From: Vreelandella lutescens
GTDB taxonomy: Bacteria; Pseudomonadota; Gammaproteobacteria; Pseudomonadales; Halomonadaceae
DNA: 64,000 bases
Direction of reading: 5' to 3'
Assembly: GCF_014640815.1 (NCBI RefSeq)
Contig: NZ_BMHM01000004.1
Span: 463,975 to 527,974, forward strand
Each line of letters opens with the position of its first letter. The stretch's first letter is position 1. Shown here in pieces: positions 9,180 to 18,591 of this stretch. The position numbers and the translations under genes are program-made. The notes beneath the pieces were generated by a model that saw only the letters and a list, made by a program, of their open reading frames with translations, did no database searches and had not been told where the DNA came from.

Positions 9180-10086
9180 ATGGCTCGCGCTGTTTAATAA
9201 ACCCCAAAAATGCATCCACCACGCGATTCGGGCGACGGTCGTGGCGGGTGACTAATACAAAGGGGATACGGTAGTGTTGGGTGGCCGGGTGCAGGGCGCG
9301 CATTTTGCCTGCCGTTACCCACTGCGCGGCAACATGCTCGGGTAGAAAACCGATAAATCTGCCGGTGAGGATGAGAAACGCCGCGCCCTCTCGGTCGGAT
9401 GCAGAGGCTTGTAGGTTGAGTGCTTCGTGGGCCTGGCGTGCGGTGTCTGGGAGCGGGTAGCGCGGCTGAATGGCTGGGTGGCTTGCGAGTTGGGGCAGTC
9501 TCAACGCTTCATCAGGCAGGCTGAACAGCGGGTGTTCGGCGGAGCAGTATAAGTAAGAGGGTTCGTCGTACAACAGCCGCGTTTCTAGACTGGTGGGCAG
9601 GTTTACCGCGGGCACCACACCGACATGCAGGTGGCCGTCCATAACACCGCGAATCACCGCGTCCGATGGCTCCATATGAATATTGACGGTGACCGTGTGA
9701 TGAGGAGCGGTTAATGCAGCCAGCGCGTGGGTGACATCCATGGCGGGCAGCGTCACCAGATTGTCGGTAATGCCGATATTCAGCTCACCTTTGATGGTGT
9801 GATGCAGCGCGTTGACATCGCTTTTAAACGTCTCGAGCGCCGTTAGCAGCGTAAGCCCTGCCTGGTAAATCTCTTTGCCTTCTTCTGTTAGGCTAAAACC
9901 ACCGCGCCCCCGCTGGCATAGCGAGAAGCCGAGCCTGCTCTCCAGGTCGCTCATATGCTGACTAATGGCCGAACGGCTAATGCCTAAGGTCGTTTCTGCG
10001 GCGGTAAAGCCCCCACACTCCACCACGGTTTTAAAAATACGCACTAAGCGTATTTCGTAGTCGCTCATTTGGCCTAACGATGCCAT
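9178..10086 (-). CDS. LysR-family transcriptional regulator
   Basis: 302 residues with an N-terminal winged helix-turn-helix (VECGGFTAAETTLGISRSAIS, then a DLESRLGFSLCQRGRGGF wing) and a LysR substrate-binding domain from about residue 95 (KGELNIGITDNLVTLP). The ATG at 10086 has GAGG 5 bases upstream. It is convergent with the NCS1 permease and next to the complete pyrimidine-degradation set, so it is the natural candidate regulator of that set, with a pyrimidine or beta-amino acid as effector. That assignment rests on position only. Confidence 0.85.
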   Translation of the reverse strand: MASLGQMSDYEIRLVRIFKTVVECGGFTAAETTLGISRSAISQHMSDLESRLGFSLCQRGRGGFSLTEEGKEIYQAGLTLLTALETFKSDVNALHHTIKGELNIGITDNLVTLPAMDVTHALAALTAPHHTVTVNIHMEPSDAVIRGVMDGHLHVGVVPAVNLPTSLETRLLYDEPSYLYCSAEHPLFSLPDEALRLPQLASHPAIQPRYPLPDTARQAHEALNLQASASDREGAAFLILTGRFIGFLPEHVAAQWVTAGKMRALHPATQHYRIPFVLVTRHDRRPNRVVDAFLGFIKQREP

Positions 10087-10189
10087 AACTGCCTCTTAAC
10101 CATAAAAGGGCGCTTATTGATGCATCAGGTTTGCTAAAAATTGATATACATCAAAAAAGCGACGCGCCACTATTGATTCCTGCCACTAT

Positions 10190-10223
10190 GGCAGTGTGGT
10201 GGTGTATCTTCCACTGCCGTTTT
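10190..10223 (+). promoter_or_regulatory. Terminator-like hairpin before the PAS-GGDEF-EAL gene
   Basis: GGCAGTG (10190-10196) and CACTGCC (10212-10218) can pair, and GTTTTG follows. It lies about 40 bases before the ATG at 10262 on the same strand. It could stop read-through or act as a leader attenuator. It does not match the conserved c-di-GMP riboswitch sequence. Confidence 0.35.
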
Positions 10224-10261
10224 GAAACGACATCAGGGGTGCCTGAATAAGGTCTGCTTGT

Positions 10262-13200
10262 ATGCTGGTCTTTTCCAAAAGCGATATCAAACCGTCGGAG
10301 TCTTACGAAGAGGGTTTGGTAAGACAAAAACGCCGTGTAACGGCTTTTTGTGTTGCAGCATTATTAATAGTGGGTTGTTTGATGGTTTGGCTGCTTCAAA
10401 GCCAGTACGAGCAAGAGCTGAGAAGTGCAGAGGGTCGAGCGGTAGCGCGGGCGCATATCGTGACAGAGTGGGTAGAGGGGCTGTTACGTCAAAGTGATCA
10501 GGCGCTACATAATGTTGCTGTGCTGCAGATGGAGCCGACAATTCCTCCTGCTACGGTTCAGCAGGCAATCGCTAGCTTCGTCCAGAACTCACCGTTGTTT
10601 GATCAGATAAATGTGTTTGACGCAGAGGGCACCTTGACACTAAGCGGATCCTCTTTGCAGGAGTTGCCGGGTAGTCATCCGTCATTGAGTCAGTGGCTGA
10701 CAACAGAAGCAGAGAGCAGTAGTACAGTGCTTTCATCGCAGCTAACAGTGGAGGATGGCAGCCTATATCTGTATCACATTCGTCAATTTAATAACGATTT
10801 TGACTCCCCTGGCAGCTATGTTGCCGCCAGATTGTTGCCTAGTGTGTTCTCTAACGCTCTAAACGCTATGCGTGCATATCCCGGTGAAAATCTTGTATTG
10901 CTGGATGAGAATTTGCATGTTTTGGCAAGTCACGTGGGCTCTAGAGAAAATTTTGATCCAGGCAGGGTGATTGCAAGCGATACACCTCTTCAGGAGGGGG
11001 TGACACCTTTGTCGTTCGTATCACCTTTCGATCAAAGGGACCATTGGCTACTGGTTCAGCCGATAGGTCATTCATTGAAGGTTGCGATTAGTGTTTCTCC
11101 TCACCTTTTTTTAGCACAGTGGCGGCTGCGCGCGACGGTGCTGTTAAGTGTATTTGTCATTATTGTGGCGCTTGCTGTATGGGGAGTACGGCATTACCTG
11201 AATAGGGTCGCGTTATCCTATCGGTTGCAATCGCGCGAAGCACAGATGGAAGCACTGGTGAACTCGTTGCAAGACCTGATTTTTGTATTCGATAGCCAGG
11301 GGCGGTTCACGTACATCCATGCTATTCAAAAAGATAAACTGCTGTTGGACAGCGAGAAGGTACTAGGAAGGCATTATCGCGAGGTTTTGCCTGCTGAAAT
11401 CTCCACATCTTTTGATGCTATTTTTAGCCAAGTCCAAGCATCAGGACAAGTAGTGACATTTGAGTATCCACTGCTGCTGAGCGGCGAGAGACGCTATTTT
11501 CATGCGACGTTAAGCCCTCTATCAAATACAGCTGAAAGGTTTGAAGGAGTCCTATCCGTGACCCGCGATATTACCGACGCGAAGCAAGCTGAGGTGGAGT
11601 TACAAATTGCTGCGGCTGCGTTTCAGGCGCATTTGGGCATTATGGTGACCGATGCACGGGGTAATATCCTAAAAGTGAACGATACCTTTAAGCGTATTAC
11701 CGGCTACAGCGATGACGAAGTGGTGGGTAAAAACCCGCGTATGTTTAGCTCGGGCCACCATAACGCAGCGTTCTATCGGCGACTGTGGAAACGTGTGGTT
11801 GCCAACGGAAGCTGGGAAGGTGAGATCTGGAATCAGCGCAAAAACGGCGAGCTGTTTCCTGAGTGGCTGACCATTAGCGCGGTTTACGGCGCGGAGGGCG
11901 AGCTGACCCACTATGTGGCCACCATGAGTGATATCAGCGAGCGCAAAGCTGCCGAGCAGGAGATTCACCAGCTGGCGTTTTACGACCCCTTGACCGGGTT
12001 TGCCAATCGGCGGCTGTTTATGGATCGGGTGGGTTCGGCGCTCAAAGAGCTGAATCGCCATCAGCGCTGCGGCGCGCTCCTGCTGATCGATATCGATAAC
12101 TTCAATCACGTTAACGACACGTTAGGATACCATGCGGGTGATCAGCTATTACAGGGTGTTGCTCTCCGCTTTGGTCAGATGCTTCGGGATACCGACACCC
12201 TGGCCCGGCTGGGCAGCGATGAGTTTGCCGTGTTGATTGAGGGTGTGGATGGCAGTCCTCGTCAGACGCAAAGGTTAGCGGAGCATATTGCCCGGAAACT
12301 GTTAGCGGCGCTTGATGAGCCCGTCCACATCGGCGAAGAGAGCGCCGTGGTGACTGCCAGCGTGGGCGTTACCATTATTTCGGATAGCCAGCGCAGCGCC
12401 GATGACTACTTACAGCAGGTAGACATGGCGCTTTCCCAGGCGAAGGGGAGCGGGCGTCAAGCGCTGCGTTTCTTTGACCCCTCCATGCAGGCTGCGCTGC
12501 ATGCCAAAGTGAAGCTGGAGGCGGAGTTGCGTCAGGCGCTGGAGAACCAGCAGTGGCGGCTCCATTATCAGCCTCAGGTGGATCGCCACGGTTCGTTTAC
12601 GGGAGTGGAAGCGCTACTGCGCTGGGAGCATCCTGAACGCGGATTGGTGTCGCCTGCAGAATTTATCCCCCTTTTGGAGAGTACGGGGCTGATCAATGAT
12701 GTTGGCGAATGGGTATTGGAAGAGGCCTGCCAACAGCTTGCTCGTTGGGTGTATTCACCGCAGCTTAGCCAACTGACCATATCGGTCAATATCAGCCCAC
12801 TACAGTTCCGGGAGACGGATTTTCTTACCCGCGTAGAGCAGGTGTTTCACCACACCCAAGCGCCGCTGGCACAGCTCAAGCTCGAAGTCACCGAGTCGCT
12901 GTTTGTGGAAGCCCGCGACGATGCCCGGGATAAGATGCTGAGCCTGAAAGCCCTGGGCGTGCGCTTCTCATTGGACGACTTCGGTACCGGTTACTCGTCG
13001 CTGGCTTACCTGGCGCAGCTGCCGCTGGATCAGCTCAAAATTGACCAATCGTTTGTGCAACAGGTGCTAGAGAGCAAGGCCAACGCAGCGATTGTGGAGA
13101 GTACCATCGCCCTCGCAAAGAGCCTGAACCTAGACATCATTGCCGAAGGCGTGGAAACCGAAGCGCAGCAGGCGTGGCTCATGGCCCATGGCTGCCACGC

Positions 13201-13279
13201 CTTTCAGGGCTATCTGTTTGGGCGGCCGGTGTCGGTCAGCGATATTGAAGCTGCCGTCTCAGCGCAATCCCGCCATTGA
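10262..13279 (+). CDS. Membrane PAS-PAS-GGDEF-EAL c-di-GMP protein
   Basis: 1005 residues. Order: cytoplasmic tail, transmembrane helix (about 27-46), a periplasmic sensor region, second transmembrane helix (about 288-310), PAS (about 325-440), PAS (about 445-565), GGDEF (about 575-735) and EAL (about 750-1000). The cyclase site reads LGSDEF instead of GGDEF, so cyclase activity is doubtful. The EAL domain keeps EALLRWEHP, an NISP segment, LDDFGTGYSSL and IDQSF, so c-di-GMP hydrolysis is likely. ATG 10262 has a modest AAGG 9 bases upstream. The first about 460 codons are distinctly lower in G+C (40-53% in sampled lines) than the rest (53-63%). The 3' end overlaps the convergent COG0523 gene by 21 bp. 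Confidence 0.88.
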   Translation: MLVFSKSDIKPSESYEEGLVRQKRRVTAFCVAALLIVGCLMVWLLQSQYEQELRSAEGRAVARAHIVTEWVEGLLRQSDQALHNVAVLQMEPTIPPATVQQAIASFVQNSPLFDQINVFDAEGTLTLSGSSLQELPGSHPSLSQWLTTEAESSSTVLSSQLTVEDGSLYLYHIRQFNNDFDSPGSYVAARLLPSVFSNALNAMRAYPGENLVLLDENLHVLASHVGSRENFDPGRVIASDTPLQEGVTPLSFVSPFDQRDHWLLVQPIGHSLKVAISVSPHLFLAQWRLRATVLLSVFVIIVALAVWGVRHYLNRVALSYRLQSREAQMEALVNSLQDLIFVFDSQGRFTYIHAIQKDKLLLDSEKVLGRHYREVLPAEISTSFDAIFSQVQASGQVVTFEYPLLLSGERRYFHATLSPLSNTAERFEGVLSVTRDITDAKQAEVELQIAAAAFQAHLGIMVTDARGNILKVNDTFKRITGYSDDEVVGKNPRMFSSGHHNAAFYRRLWKRVVANGSWEGEIWNQRKNGELFPEWLTISAVYGAEGELTHYVATMSDISERKAAEQEIHQLAFYDPLTGFANRRLFMDRVGSALKELNRHQRCGALLLIDIDNFNHVNDTLGYHAGDQLLQGVALRFGQMLRDTDTLARLGSDEFAVLIEGVDGSPRQTQRLAEHIARKLLAALDEPVHIGEESAVVTASVGVTIISDSQRSADDYLQQVDMALSQAKGSGRQALRFFDPSMQAALHAKVKLEAELRQALENQQWRLHYQPQVDRHGSFTGVEALLRWEHPERGLVSPAEFIPLLESTGLINDVGEWVLEEACQQLARWVYSPQLSQLTISVNISPLQFRETDFLTRVEQVFHHTQAPLAQLKLEVTESLFVEARDDARDKMLSLKALGVRFSLDDFGTGYSSLAYLAQLPLDQLKIDQSFVQQVLESKANAAIVESTIALAKSLNLDIIAEGVETEAQQAWLMAHGCHAFQGYLFGRPVSVSDIEAAVSAQSRH

Positions 13280-14287
13280 GCGGGCCAGCTGCGCGTGCAG
13301 AGATGCGATGAGCGCCTCGTGCTCGATGGTGTCGGGAGTAATAACTTCGAGCCGTGAGTCTTGTCGCCAAGCGCTGCTGGCAACACTTAACGCGCCGTCA
13401 GCACGGTTGAGCCGCTTCCAGCCATCCGTGGTGTGGAACACGCCCTTTACCCGCGCCGTCGCGGGCAGCTCGCCAACACAATGGGCGAGATGATCAAGGT
13501 CGAAACGCTCGGTTGGGTGCCAGCGCAGGCCTGTGCTGGTGTAACCCAGGGCAGTGGCAGTTTGCTGTTGGGGCTGGCCGGGCGGCGGCGGAAAATCGAA
13601 AAAAGCGCCTTCTAGGCTAGGAGTGGCTGCCAACGCGTGATGCTCGGCAGGCATCGCCGGCTGATCATGTTGGCGCGCCTGGCCGCTTCCCAAGATAAGC
13701 GACACAGGCAACATGCCTTCCTCAATGGTGTGCACCCATTTACGGGCAGGCCATAGCGCGCCAATAAACTGCTGGGCTTGTTGATGCTGGGCGCTGCTTG
13801 CCTGGTCGCCCATGGTGATGGCGATGGCATCGGCCATATGGAGCTGGTCTTGAAACGTTTCATGTTCGCGCACGCGGGTGTCGTCAAGGCGGCGGGGATC
13901 AAGCGTGGCGATGATATCCTGCACTGCCACCACGTCTTGAAACGCCTCACCGCGCAGCAGATCTAACAACCCCGCCGGATGGCCAAGGCCCGATGGCTCG
14001 ATAATCACCCGGTCGGGCTTGCTGCGCGCTAATAAATTGACCAGCGCGGCCTGAAGTACGAAGGCGAGCTGACAGCACAGGCAGCCGCCTGGCAAGCCTT
14101 TCACCACCACGTCATCGCGGGTGTCGAACATTGCCTGATCAATGCCGATCTGACCAAATTCATTGACCAAAATGGCCCATTTCTCATCCACCGGCTTTTG
14201 CTCAATCAGGCTGTGGATAAGCGTGGTTTTGCCGCTACCTAAAAAGCCGGTGACGATGTGAACGGGTACGCGTGAAGCGGCTGCCAA
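13259..14287 (-). CDS. COG0523 (CobW/YjiA-type) G3E GTPase in the molybdenum-cofactor operon
   Basis: 342 residues with a P-loop (GFLGSGKTT, residues about 13-21), a GLPGGCLCC metal-binding motif and IIEPSGLGHP, all landmarks of the CobW/HypB-related metal chaperone GTPases. A CobW C-terminal domain follows (SLEGAFFDF to HTTDGWKRL). The usual NKxD guanine-specificity motif is not seen; the matching place reads AIAITMGDQA, so nucleotide preference may be altered. Start TTG 14287 has GGAGG 7 bases upstream and lies 3 bases after the moaA stop. Its place downstream of fdhD-mobA-moeA-moaA suggests a metal-delivery role in molybdenum or formate dehydrogenase maturation, which is inference. Confidence 0.8.
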   Translation of the reverse strand: MAAASRVPVHIVTGFLGSGKTTLIHSLIEQKPVDEKWAILVNEFGQIGIDQAMFDTRDDVVVKGLPGGCLCCQLAFVLQAALVNLLARSKPDRVIIEPSGLGHPAGLLDLLRGEAFQDVVAVQDIIATLDPRRLDDTRVREHETFQDQLHMADAIAITMGDQASSAQHQQAQQFIGALWPARKWVHTIEEGMLPVSLILGSGQARQHDQPAMPAEHHALAATPSLEGAFFDFPPPPGQPQQQTATALGYTSTGLRWHPTERFDLDHLAHCVGELPATARVKGVFHTTDGWKRLNRADGALSVASSAWRQDSRLEVITPDTIEHEALIASLHAQLARSMAGLR

Positions 14288-14290
14288 CGG

Positions 14291-15283
14291 TTAACCTCCG
14301 GTCATGTTCATAAAGCGCACCACCTGCACGTCGCCATCGGTGGTGAAGTGGTGGCGTTCAGGCTTGAGCGGCAGCGCGTTAATAATGGCGGTTTTGAGCG
14401 CCTGCATGTCGCCGGGGTGGCGACGTAACACGGCGCGCAGGTCCACCGAGTGCTCGTTGCCCAGGCAGAGCAGCAGGCGGCCCTCTACAGTGACCCGCAC
14501 GCGGTTGCAGCTGTCGCAGAAGTTGTGGCTGTGGGGCGAGATAAAGCCGACCCGGCTATCGCTGTCGGCCATTCTGAAATAGCGCGATGGCCCCGGCGTG
14601 GTTTCGGTGGTCGGGGTGAGCGGGAAACGGGTTTCGATCAGCGCCTGCACATCGTCGCTGGAATAAAACGTCTCTGCCCGAGAGTGGTCCGACACATCGC
14701 CCAAGGGCATCTCTTCGATAAAGCTGATATCGAGACCTTCCTGGCGGGCAAAGGCAACAAGGTCAATCACCTCATCGTCGTTGCGCCCTTTTAAAATCAC
14801 CGCGTTCAGCTTGATGCGCTTAAAGCCCGCCTCTTTGGCGGCGTGAATGCCATCGATGACTTTGGCTAAGTCGCCGGTGCGCGTCAGCTGCTTAAAGCGT
14901 TTGGGGTCGAGGGAATCCAGGCTAATGTTGAGCCTGCGCAGGCCGCCTTCGTACAGCCGCTTGGCATGCTTGCGCAGGCTGGCACCGTTAGTGGTCATGG
15001 TAAAATCATCCAGCCCTGGCAGGCTGCCAATCTCGTCCACCAGCTGTTCGATGCCTTTACGCACCAGCGGCTCACCACCGGTTAAGCGGATTTTCTCAAC
15101 GCCTAGCTCGGTAAAGGCGCGTGCCACCATGGCCAGCTCTTCCAGCGTGAGCACTTGGGCGCGGGGAAGAAACGTCATCTCCTCACTCATGCAGTACACG
15201 CAGCGGAAGTCGCAGCGGTCTGTCACTGAGATGCGTACGTAACGGACCCGTCGGCCAAAATCATCAATTAATTGTTCGGTCAT
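14291..15283 (-). CDS. moaA: GTP 3',8-cyclase MoaA
   Basis: 330 residues of the radical-SAM family. The N-terminal CxxxCxxC cluster is Cys24, Cys28 and Cys31 ([10 protein letters not shown]). The SAM-binding GGEP appears as [12 protein letters not shown], and a second cluster sits in the C-terminal [12 protein letters not shown] segment plus LLLCLGN. The protein ends in the functionally important Gly-Gly. It converts GTP to 3',8-cH2GTP, the first step of molybdopterin synthesis. The ATG overlaps the moeA stop by 4 bp. No moaC, moaD or moaE is present, so the rest of the pathway is elsewhere. Confidence 0.96.
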   Translation of the reverse strand: MTEQLIDDFGRRVRYVRISVTDRCDFRCVYCMSEEMTFLPRAQVLTLEELAMVARAFTELGVEKIRLTGGEPLVRKGIEQLVDEIGSLPGLDDFTMTTNGASLRKHAKRLYEGGLRRLNISLDSLDPKRFKQLTRTGDLAKVIDGIHAAKEAGFKRIKLNAVILKGRNDDEVIDLVAFARQEGLDISFIEEMPLGDVSDHSRAETFYSSDDVQALIETRFPLTPTTETTPGPSRYFRMADSDSRVGFISPHSHNFCDSCNRVRVTVEGRLLLCLGNEHSVDLRAVLRRHPGDMQALKTAIINALPLKPERHHFTTDGDVQVVRFMNMTGG

Positions 15284-16533
15284 TGCCAGCTCGTTATAGG
15301 TTGAATGCAGACCGCCTCGCCTGGCTGTGCGTCTGCTTGGTCATCGCCAAGTTCGATTAAACAGTTGGCCATCACCATAGAGGTCAAAATACCCGAGCCC
15401 TGGGCACCTGTGCTGCGCACATGCAGCACTCCTTGGTCGTCACATGTGTAGATGCCGCGCAGAAAATCAGTGCGTTTCAAACGGCTTTTCAGCGGCGTTT
15501 GAGCAATCGCCGTCAGCCGTGGTGGCGCAGCCGGGAGCTGCCCTTGCAGCCGCTGGAGCAGTGGCACCACAAACTGGCTAAACGTCACCATCACGGCCAC
15601 TGGGTTGCCGGGCAAACCCACAAACGGCGTGTGCGACTCGCCCAGTTGGCCGCAGGCCATCGGGCGGCCGGGGCGTAGTGCCACTCGCCAAAAGGCCAGA
15701 CGTCCGAGTTTTTCCAGCGCATCGCGGGTGTAGTCCGCGTGGCCGACGGAAACGCCGCCGCTGGTAATGACTAAGTCACACTGCGCGGCCGCTTTTGCAA
15801 GAGCCTGCTCAATGGCGTGTGGGTCGTCGGGCAAAATGCCTAAATCCACCACGTCGGCCCCTTGCTCGCTAAGCATGCCGATCAGAGTGAAGCGGTTAGT
15901 GTCGTAAATGCCTGCGCTGGGGAGCGGCGCACCCGGCGGGGTGACTTCGTTACCGGTGGAGAAAATGGCCACTTTAGGGCGTTGGTACACCGCGACCTCG
16001 GCATAGCCCAGCGATGCTACCAGCCCCATGCTGGCGGCATCCAACCGTGAGCCCGCCGTCAGTGCAACGGCTCCTTTGGCAATGTCTTCCCCCGCTTGGC
16101 GAACGTGCTGCCCAAAGCTGACCCGCTCGGGCGCATCAACGGTGACACTGTCGCTACCCTCAATGAGCTGCTCACGCATAATCACGGTATCAGTGCCGTT
16201 AGGCAGCGGCGCACCGGTGGTGATACGCACGCACTGACCAGTGGGCACCTTGCCCTCAAACGCTTGCCCGGCGAAGGCATCGCCCACGATCTGAATATGC
16301 GTCTCATAGGGCGGCTCTTTGGGCCAGGCCAGGGCAACGCCATCCATCGCTGCATTGGTATTCTGTGGCACGTTAATCGGCGCGGTGATGTCGACCGCCA
16401 GCCTGCGACCATAGGCACGGCTCAACGGCACCTGCTCGACGGCTACCGGTGTCTCAACCAGTGTCATCAGCGCCTCGCGAGCGGCATCGACGCTGAGCAT
16501 CTGCTCGCCCAGCTCAAAGCACGACAGGCTCAT
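15280..16533 (-). CDS. moeA: Molybdopterin molybdenumtransferase MoeA (copy 1)
   Basis: 417 residues with the MoeA domain order: N-terminal linker domain ([18 protein letters not shown], then [11 protein letters not shown]), the MoaB/MogA-like domain with [12 protein letters not shown] and [12 protein letters not shown], and [13 protein letters not shown] before the C-terminal barrel. It inserts molybdate into adenylylated molybdopterin. ATG 16533 has AGGAG 7 bases upstream and overlaps the mobA stop by 4 bp. A second MoeA is encoded at 27713-28918, and their sequences differ clearly, so this is not a recent duplication. Confidence 0.95.
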   Translation of the reverse strand: MSLSCFELGEQMLSVDAAREALMTLVETPVAVEQVPLSRAYGRRLAVDITAPINVPQNTNAAMDGVALAWPKEPPYETHIQIVGDAFAGQAFEGKVPTGQCVRITTGAPLPNGTDTVIMREQLIEGSDSVTVDAPERVSFGQHVRQAGEDIAKGAVALTAGSRLDAASMGLVASLGYAEVAVYQRPKVAIFSTGNEVTPPGAPLPSAGIYDTNRFTLIGMLSEQGADVVDLGILPDDPHAIEQALAKAAAQCDLVITSGGVSVGHADYTRDALEKLGRLAFWRVALRPGRPMACGQLGESHTPFVGLPGNPVAVMVTFSQFVVPLLQRLQGQLPAAPPRLTAIAQTPLKSRLKRTDFLRGIYTCDDQGVLHVRSTGAQGSGILTSMVMANCLIELGDDQADAQPGEAVCIQPITSWQ

Positions 16534-17150
16534 GGTGTCTCCTGGGGAGGCTTTGTCAGCGCCAGTTCCAAGCGGGCTTTCTCCTCTTCGGTATTGAGGT
16601 TGGCAAACGCTTCAGGGCAGTCGGACATATCCACCCGGCACCAGGCGTGGCGCGCGTACCAGCGGTCGATTTTGCGCTCGCCCTCCGCTAGCGTGGCGGC
16701 CAAATCGTCAGCCAGCGACGTACGCAGCAGCGCGACGACGGGGTGAAGGCGCTCACCATCGAATGCCACGGCAATATCGTGCTCGACATCCGCCTGGGTA
16801 ATGCCTGCCACCATGCGCGCCACCAAATCGTGGGGCAGCGCAGGCGAGTCACAGGGGGCGACCAGCAGCCACGGCGTTTGAGCAGCGCGAAGGCCGCTGT
16901 AAATACCCATTAACGGGCCTTTAAAGCCGCCTTCGGCATCTTCGATAACGCGGTCAGCAAACAGTGCATACGCATCGCTATTGCGGTTGGCGTTAATCAT
17001 CAGCTCATGCACGTGACCATCGAAGCGCTTAACGGTATGCGCCACGAGCGGCAGCCCAGCAAAGGGCTCTAGGCCTTTATCCCGGCCCCCCATGCGGCGG
17101 CCTTCACCGCCCGCGAGGATCATGCCCGTGAGGTCGTGTGTTGCGATCAT
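16530..17150 (-). CDS. mobA: Molybdenum cofactor guanylyltransferase MobA
   Basis: 206 residues with the nucleotidyltransferase signature LAGGEGRRMGGRDKGLEP near the N terminus and the metal-binding VAPCDSPALP. It attaches GMP to molybdopterin to make the guanine dinucleotide form used by DMSO-reductase-family enzymes, including the formate dehydrogenase encoded nearby. Both ends overlap their neighbours (fdhD and moeA) by 4-bp ATGA junctions, so the operon is translationally coupled. Confidence 0.95.
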   Translation of the reverse strand: MIATHDLTGMILAGGEGRRMGGRDKGLEPFAGLPLVAHTVKRFDGHVHELMINANRNSDAYALFADRVIEDAEGGFKGPLMGIYSGLRAAQTPWLLVAPCDSPALPHDLVARMVAGITQADVEHDIAVAFDGERLHPVVALLRTSLADDLAATLAEGERKIDRWYARHAWCRVDMSDCPEAFANLNTEEEKARLELALTKPPQETP

Positions 17151-18004
17151 ATGCCTGCCTCCTTGGATGAGCGGGCACTCGGCGGCTTGGGTGGAATAGC
17201 GTCCAGTGTTAAGCGGCCAGCGGCGTTAATGGCTTGGAAGCCTTTCCCTTTGGCGCGGGCGATCAGCATCACGCCGAAGCGCTCGGCAAGCTCCACGCCT
17301 TTTTGGGTGACGCCTGAGCGCGATACCAGCACGCTAATGCCCATTTGCGCCACTTTTAGCACCATTTCGGACGTTAATCGGCCGGTGGTGTAGAAAATAT
17401 CGGCACTACGGCTATCGGCTTGGTTGAGCCACTGACGCCCCGCCAGCGTGTCTACGGCGTTGTGACGGCCTACGTCTTCGACGAAATCCAGCACCTGAGC
17501 CTGATGGCACAGCGCGCAGCCATGCACCGCGCCTGCGCTGCGATAGGTCTCGTTATAGGTGTTCAAATTGGTCAGTAATGCATACAGCGTTGATTGCGCC
17601 AGCGGTGTTTTAGGCAGCTCGTTAAACGAGGTTTGTTCCAGAAGTTTACCAAATACGGTGCCCTGGCCGCAGCCGGTGGTAACGGTGCGCGTACTCAGAC
17701 GCGCCTCTAAGTCTTCGGGTAGGTGACGGGTAACGATGACCGCCGCTTCTACCTCCCAATCGACTTGCACCGCGGTTAAATCCTCAGCGCTTCTTAACAG
17801 CCCCTGGTTGCGCAGATAGCCTACCACCAGGGCTTCGGGGTCATCGCCCAGCGTCATCAGGGTGACAATTTCACGCTTGTTGAGATACACCGTGAGCGCA
17901 CGCTCAGCGGCGATGGCCTGTGGGCGGGTGTCGCCGTAGGCATCCATGACATCAATGGTGGTCGTGGCCGGTAAGCGGGCTCGGCTTAACTGAAGGGCGG
18001 GCAT
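17147..18004 (-). CDS. fdhD: Formate dehydrogenase accessory sulfurtransferase FdhD
   Basis: FdhD passes sulfur from IscS to the molybdenum cofactor of formate dehydrogenase. The chosen start gives 285 residues. The family's CxxC site appears in HGCALCHQAQVL, and RHNAVDTLAG, FYTTGRLTSEM and SRSGVT are all present. The frame also offers TTG at 18010, but the ATG at 18004 has GAGG 7 bases upstream while the TTG would sit on top of it. It is the first gene of the minus-strand cofactor operon and diverges from the DUF3305 gene. Confidence 0.94.
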   Translation of the reverse strand: MPALQLSRARLPATTTIDVMDAYGDTRPQAIAAERALTVYLNKREIVTLMTLGDDPEALVVGYLRNQGLLRSAEDLTAVQVDWEVEAAVIVTRHLPEDLEARLSTRTVTTGCGQGTVFGKLLEQTSFNELPKTPLAQSTLYALLTNLNTYNETYRSAGAVHGCALCHQAQVLDFVEDVGRHNAVDTLAGRQWLNQADSRSADIFYTTGRLTSEMVLKVAQMGISVLVSRSGVTQKGVELAERFGVMLIARAKGKGFQAINAAGRLTLDAIPPKPPSARSSKEAGI

Positions 18005-18150
18005 CCGCAATCCTCACTGATACCAAAACGCTGTGTGACGTAAACAAACACGGCGAATAATAATAGTTGAGTAAAATAGTCTGAGTTGACGATGATGGCG
18101 CTCAAAAGGCTTACTTGTCTACCCGTTCAAGGTCTAAGGTGGTGAAACCC

Positions 18151-18591
18151 ATGAGTGATAGTTTACGCGCATTAAGCGTTACCTTAGTCGCCGAGCCGAA
18201 GCAGGTAAGAAATTTCACGCTGACCCAGTGGCGCATTGCAGAGCTTGTGCCCGGTGATCAAGGGGAGTGCGTACTCAACCTGCAGCTCTATATGACCGAG
18301 CGCGCCGCCTATCGATTTAACCTCACCTCGCCGACGCCGCGCCTGTTCGTGCGTGCCGGGTTCACCGGACAAACCCCGAAGCCTAGCGCGATCACCGCCA
18401 GCCAGGATGTGGCCGCCGGTTGGCTAGATGGCGAACAGCAGGTATTAGAAGCACCGATGCCGATGGCGATTCACGTATGGATAGAGCATTATCTCGCTCG
18501 CCAAGGGGAAGCGCCGGTGGAAACGCGCAAGAAAAAACGTAAAGGGGCCGGGCGCGGTAAAGAGACCCCGACCAAGGAGCAGCCGCAGTGA
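18151..18591 (+). CDS. DUF3305 protein, formate dehydrogenase cluster
   Basis: A 146-residue protein of the DUF3305 family, usually found with formate dehydrogenase genes and with DUF3306. Visible features are the start LRALSVTLVAEPKQVRNF, a W-rich core (TQWRIAEL; MAIHVWIEHYLARQG) and a lysine/arginine-rich C-terminal tail. Function is not known; an accessory role in maturation is inferred from context. An in-frame TTG at 18115 has no ribosome binding site, while ATG 18151 has AGGTGG about 9 bases upstream. Its stop overlaps the next start (GTGA). Confidence 0.8.
   Translation: MSDSLRALSVTLVAEPKQVRNFTLTQWRIAELVPGDQGECVLNLQLYMTERAAYRFNLTSPTPRLFVRAGFTGQTPKPSAITASQDVAAGWLDGEQQVLEAPMPMAIHVWIEHYLARQGEAPVETRKKKRKGAGRGKETPTKEQPQ

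Noticed and set aside
10190..10223. c-di-GMP riboswitch before the PAS-GGDEF-EAL gene
   Set aside because: There is a hairpin with a short T-run but none of the conserved GEMM-type core bases.
18005..18150. Molybdenum cofactor riboswitch between fdhD and DUF3305
   Set aside because: The position would be fitting, but the gap is short and I see no extended stem set of the known Moco RNA motif.
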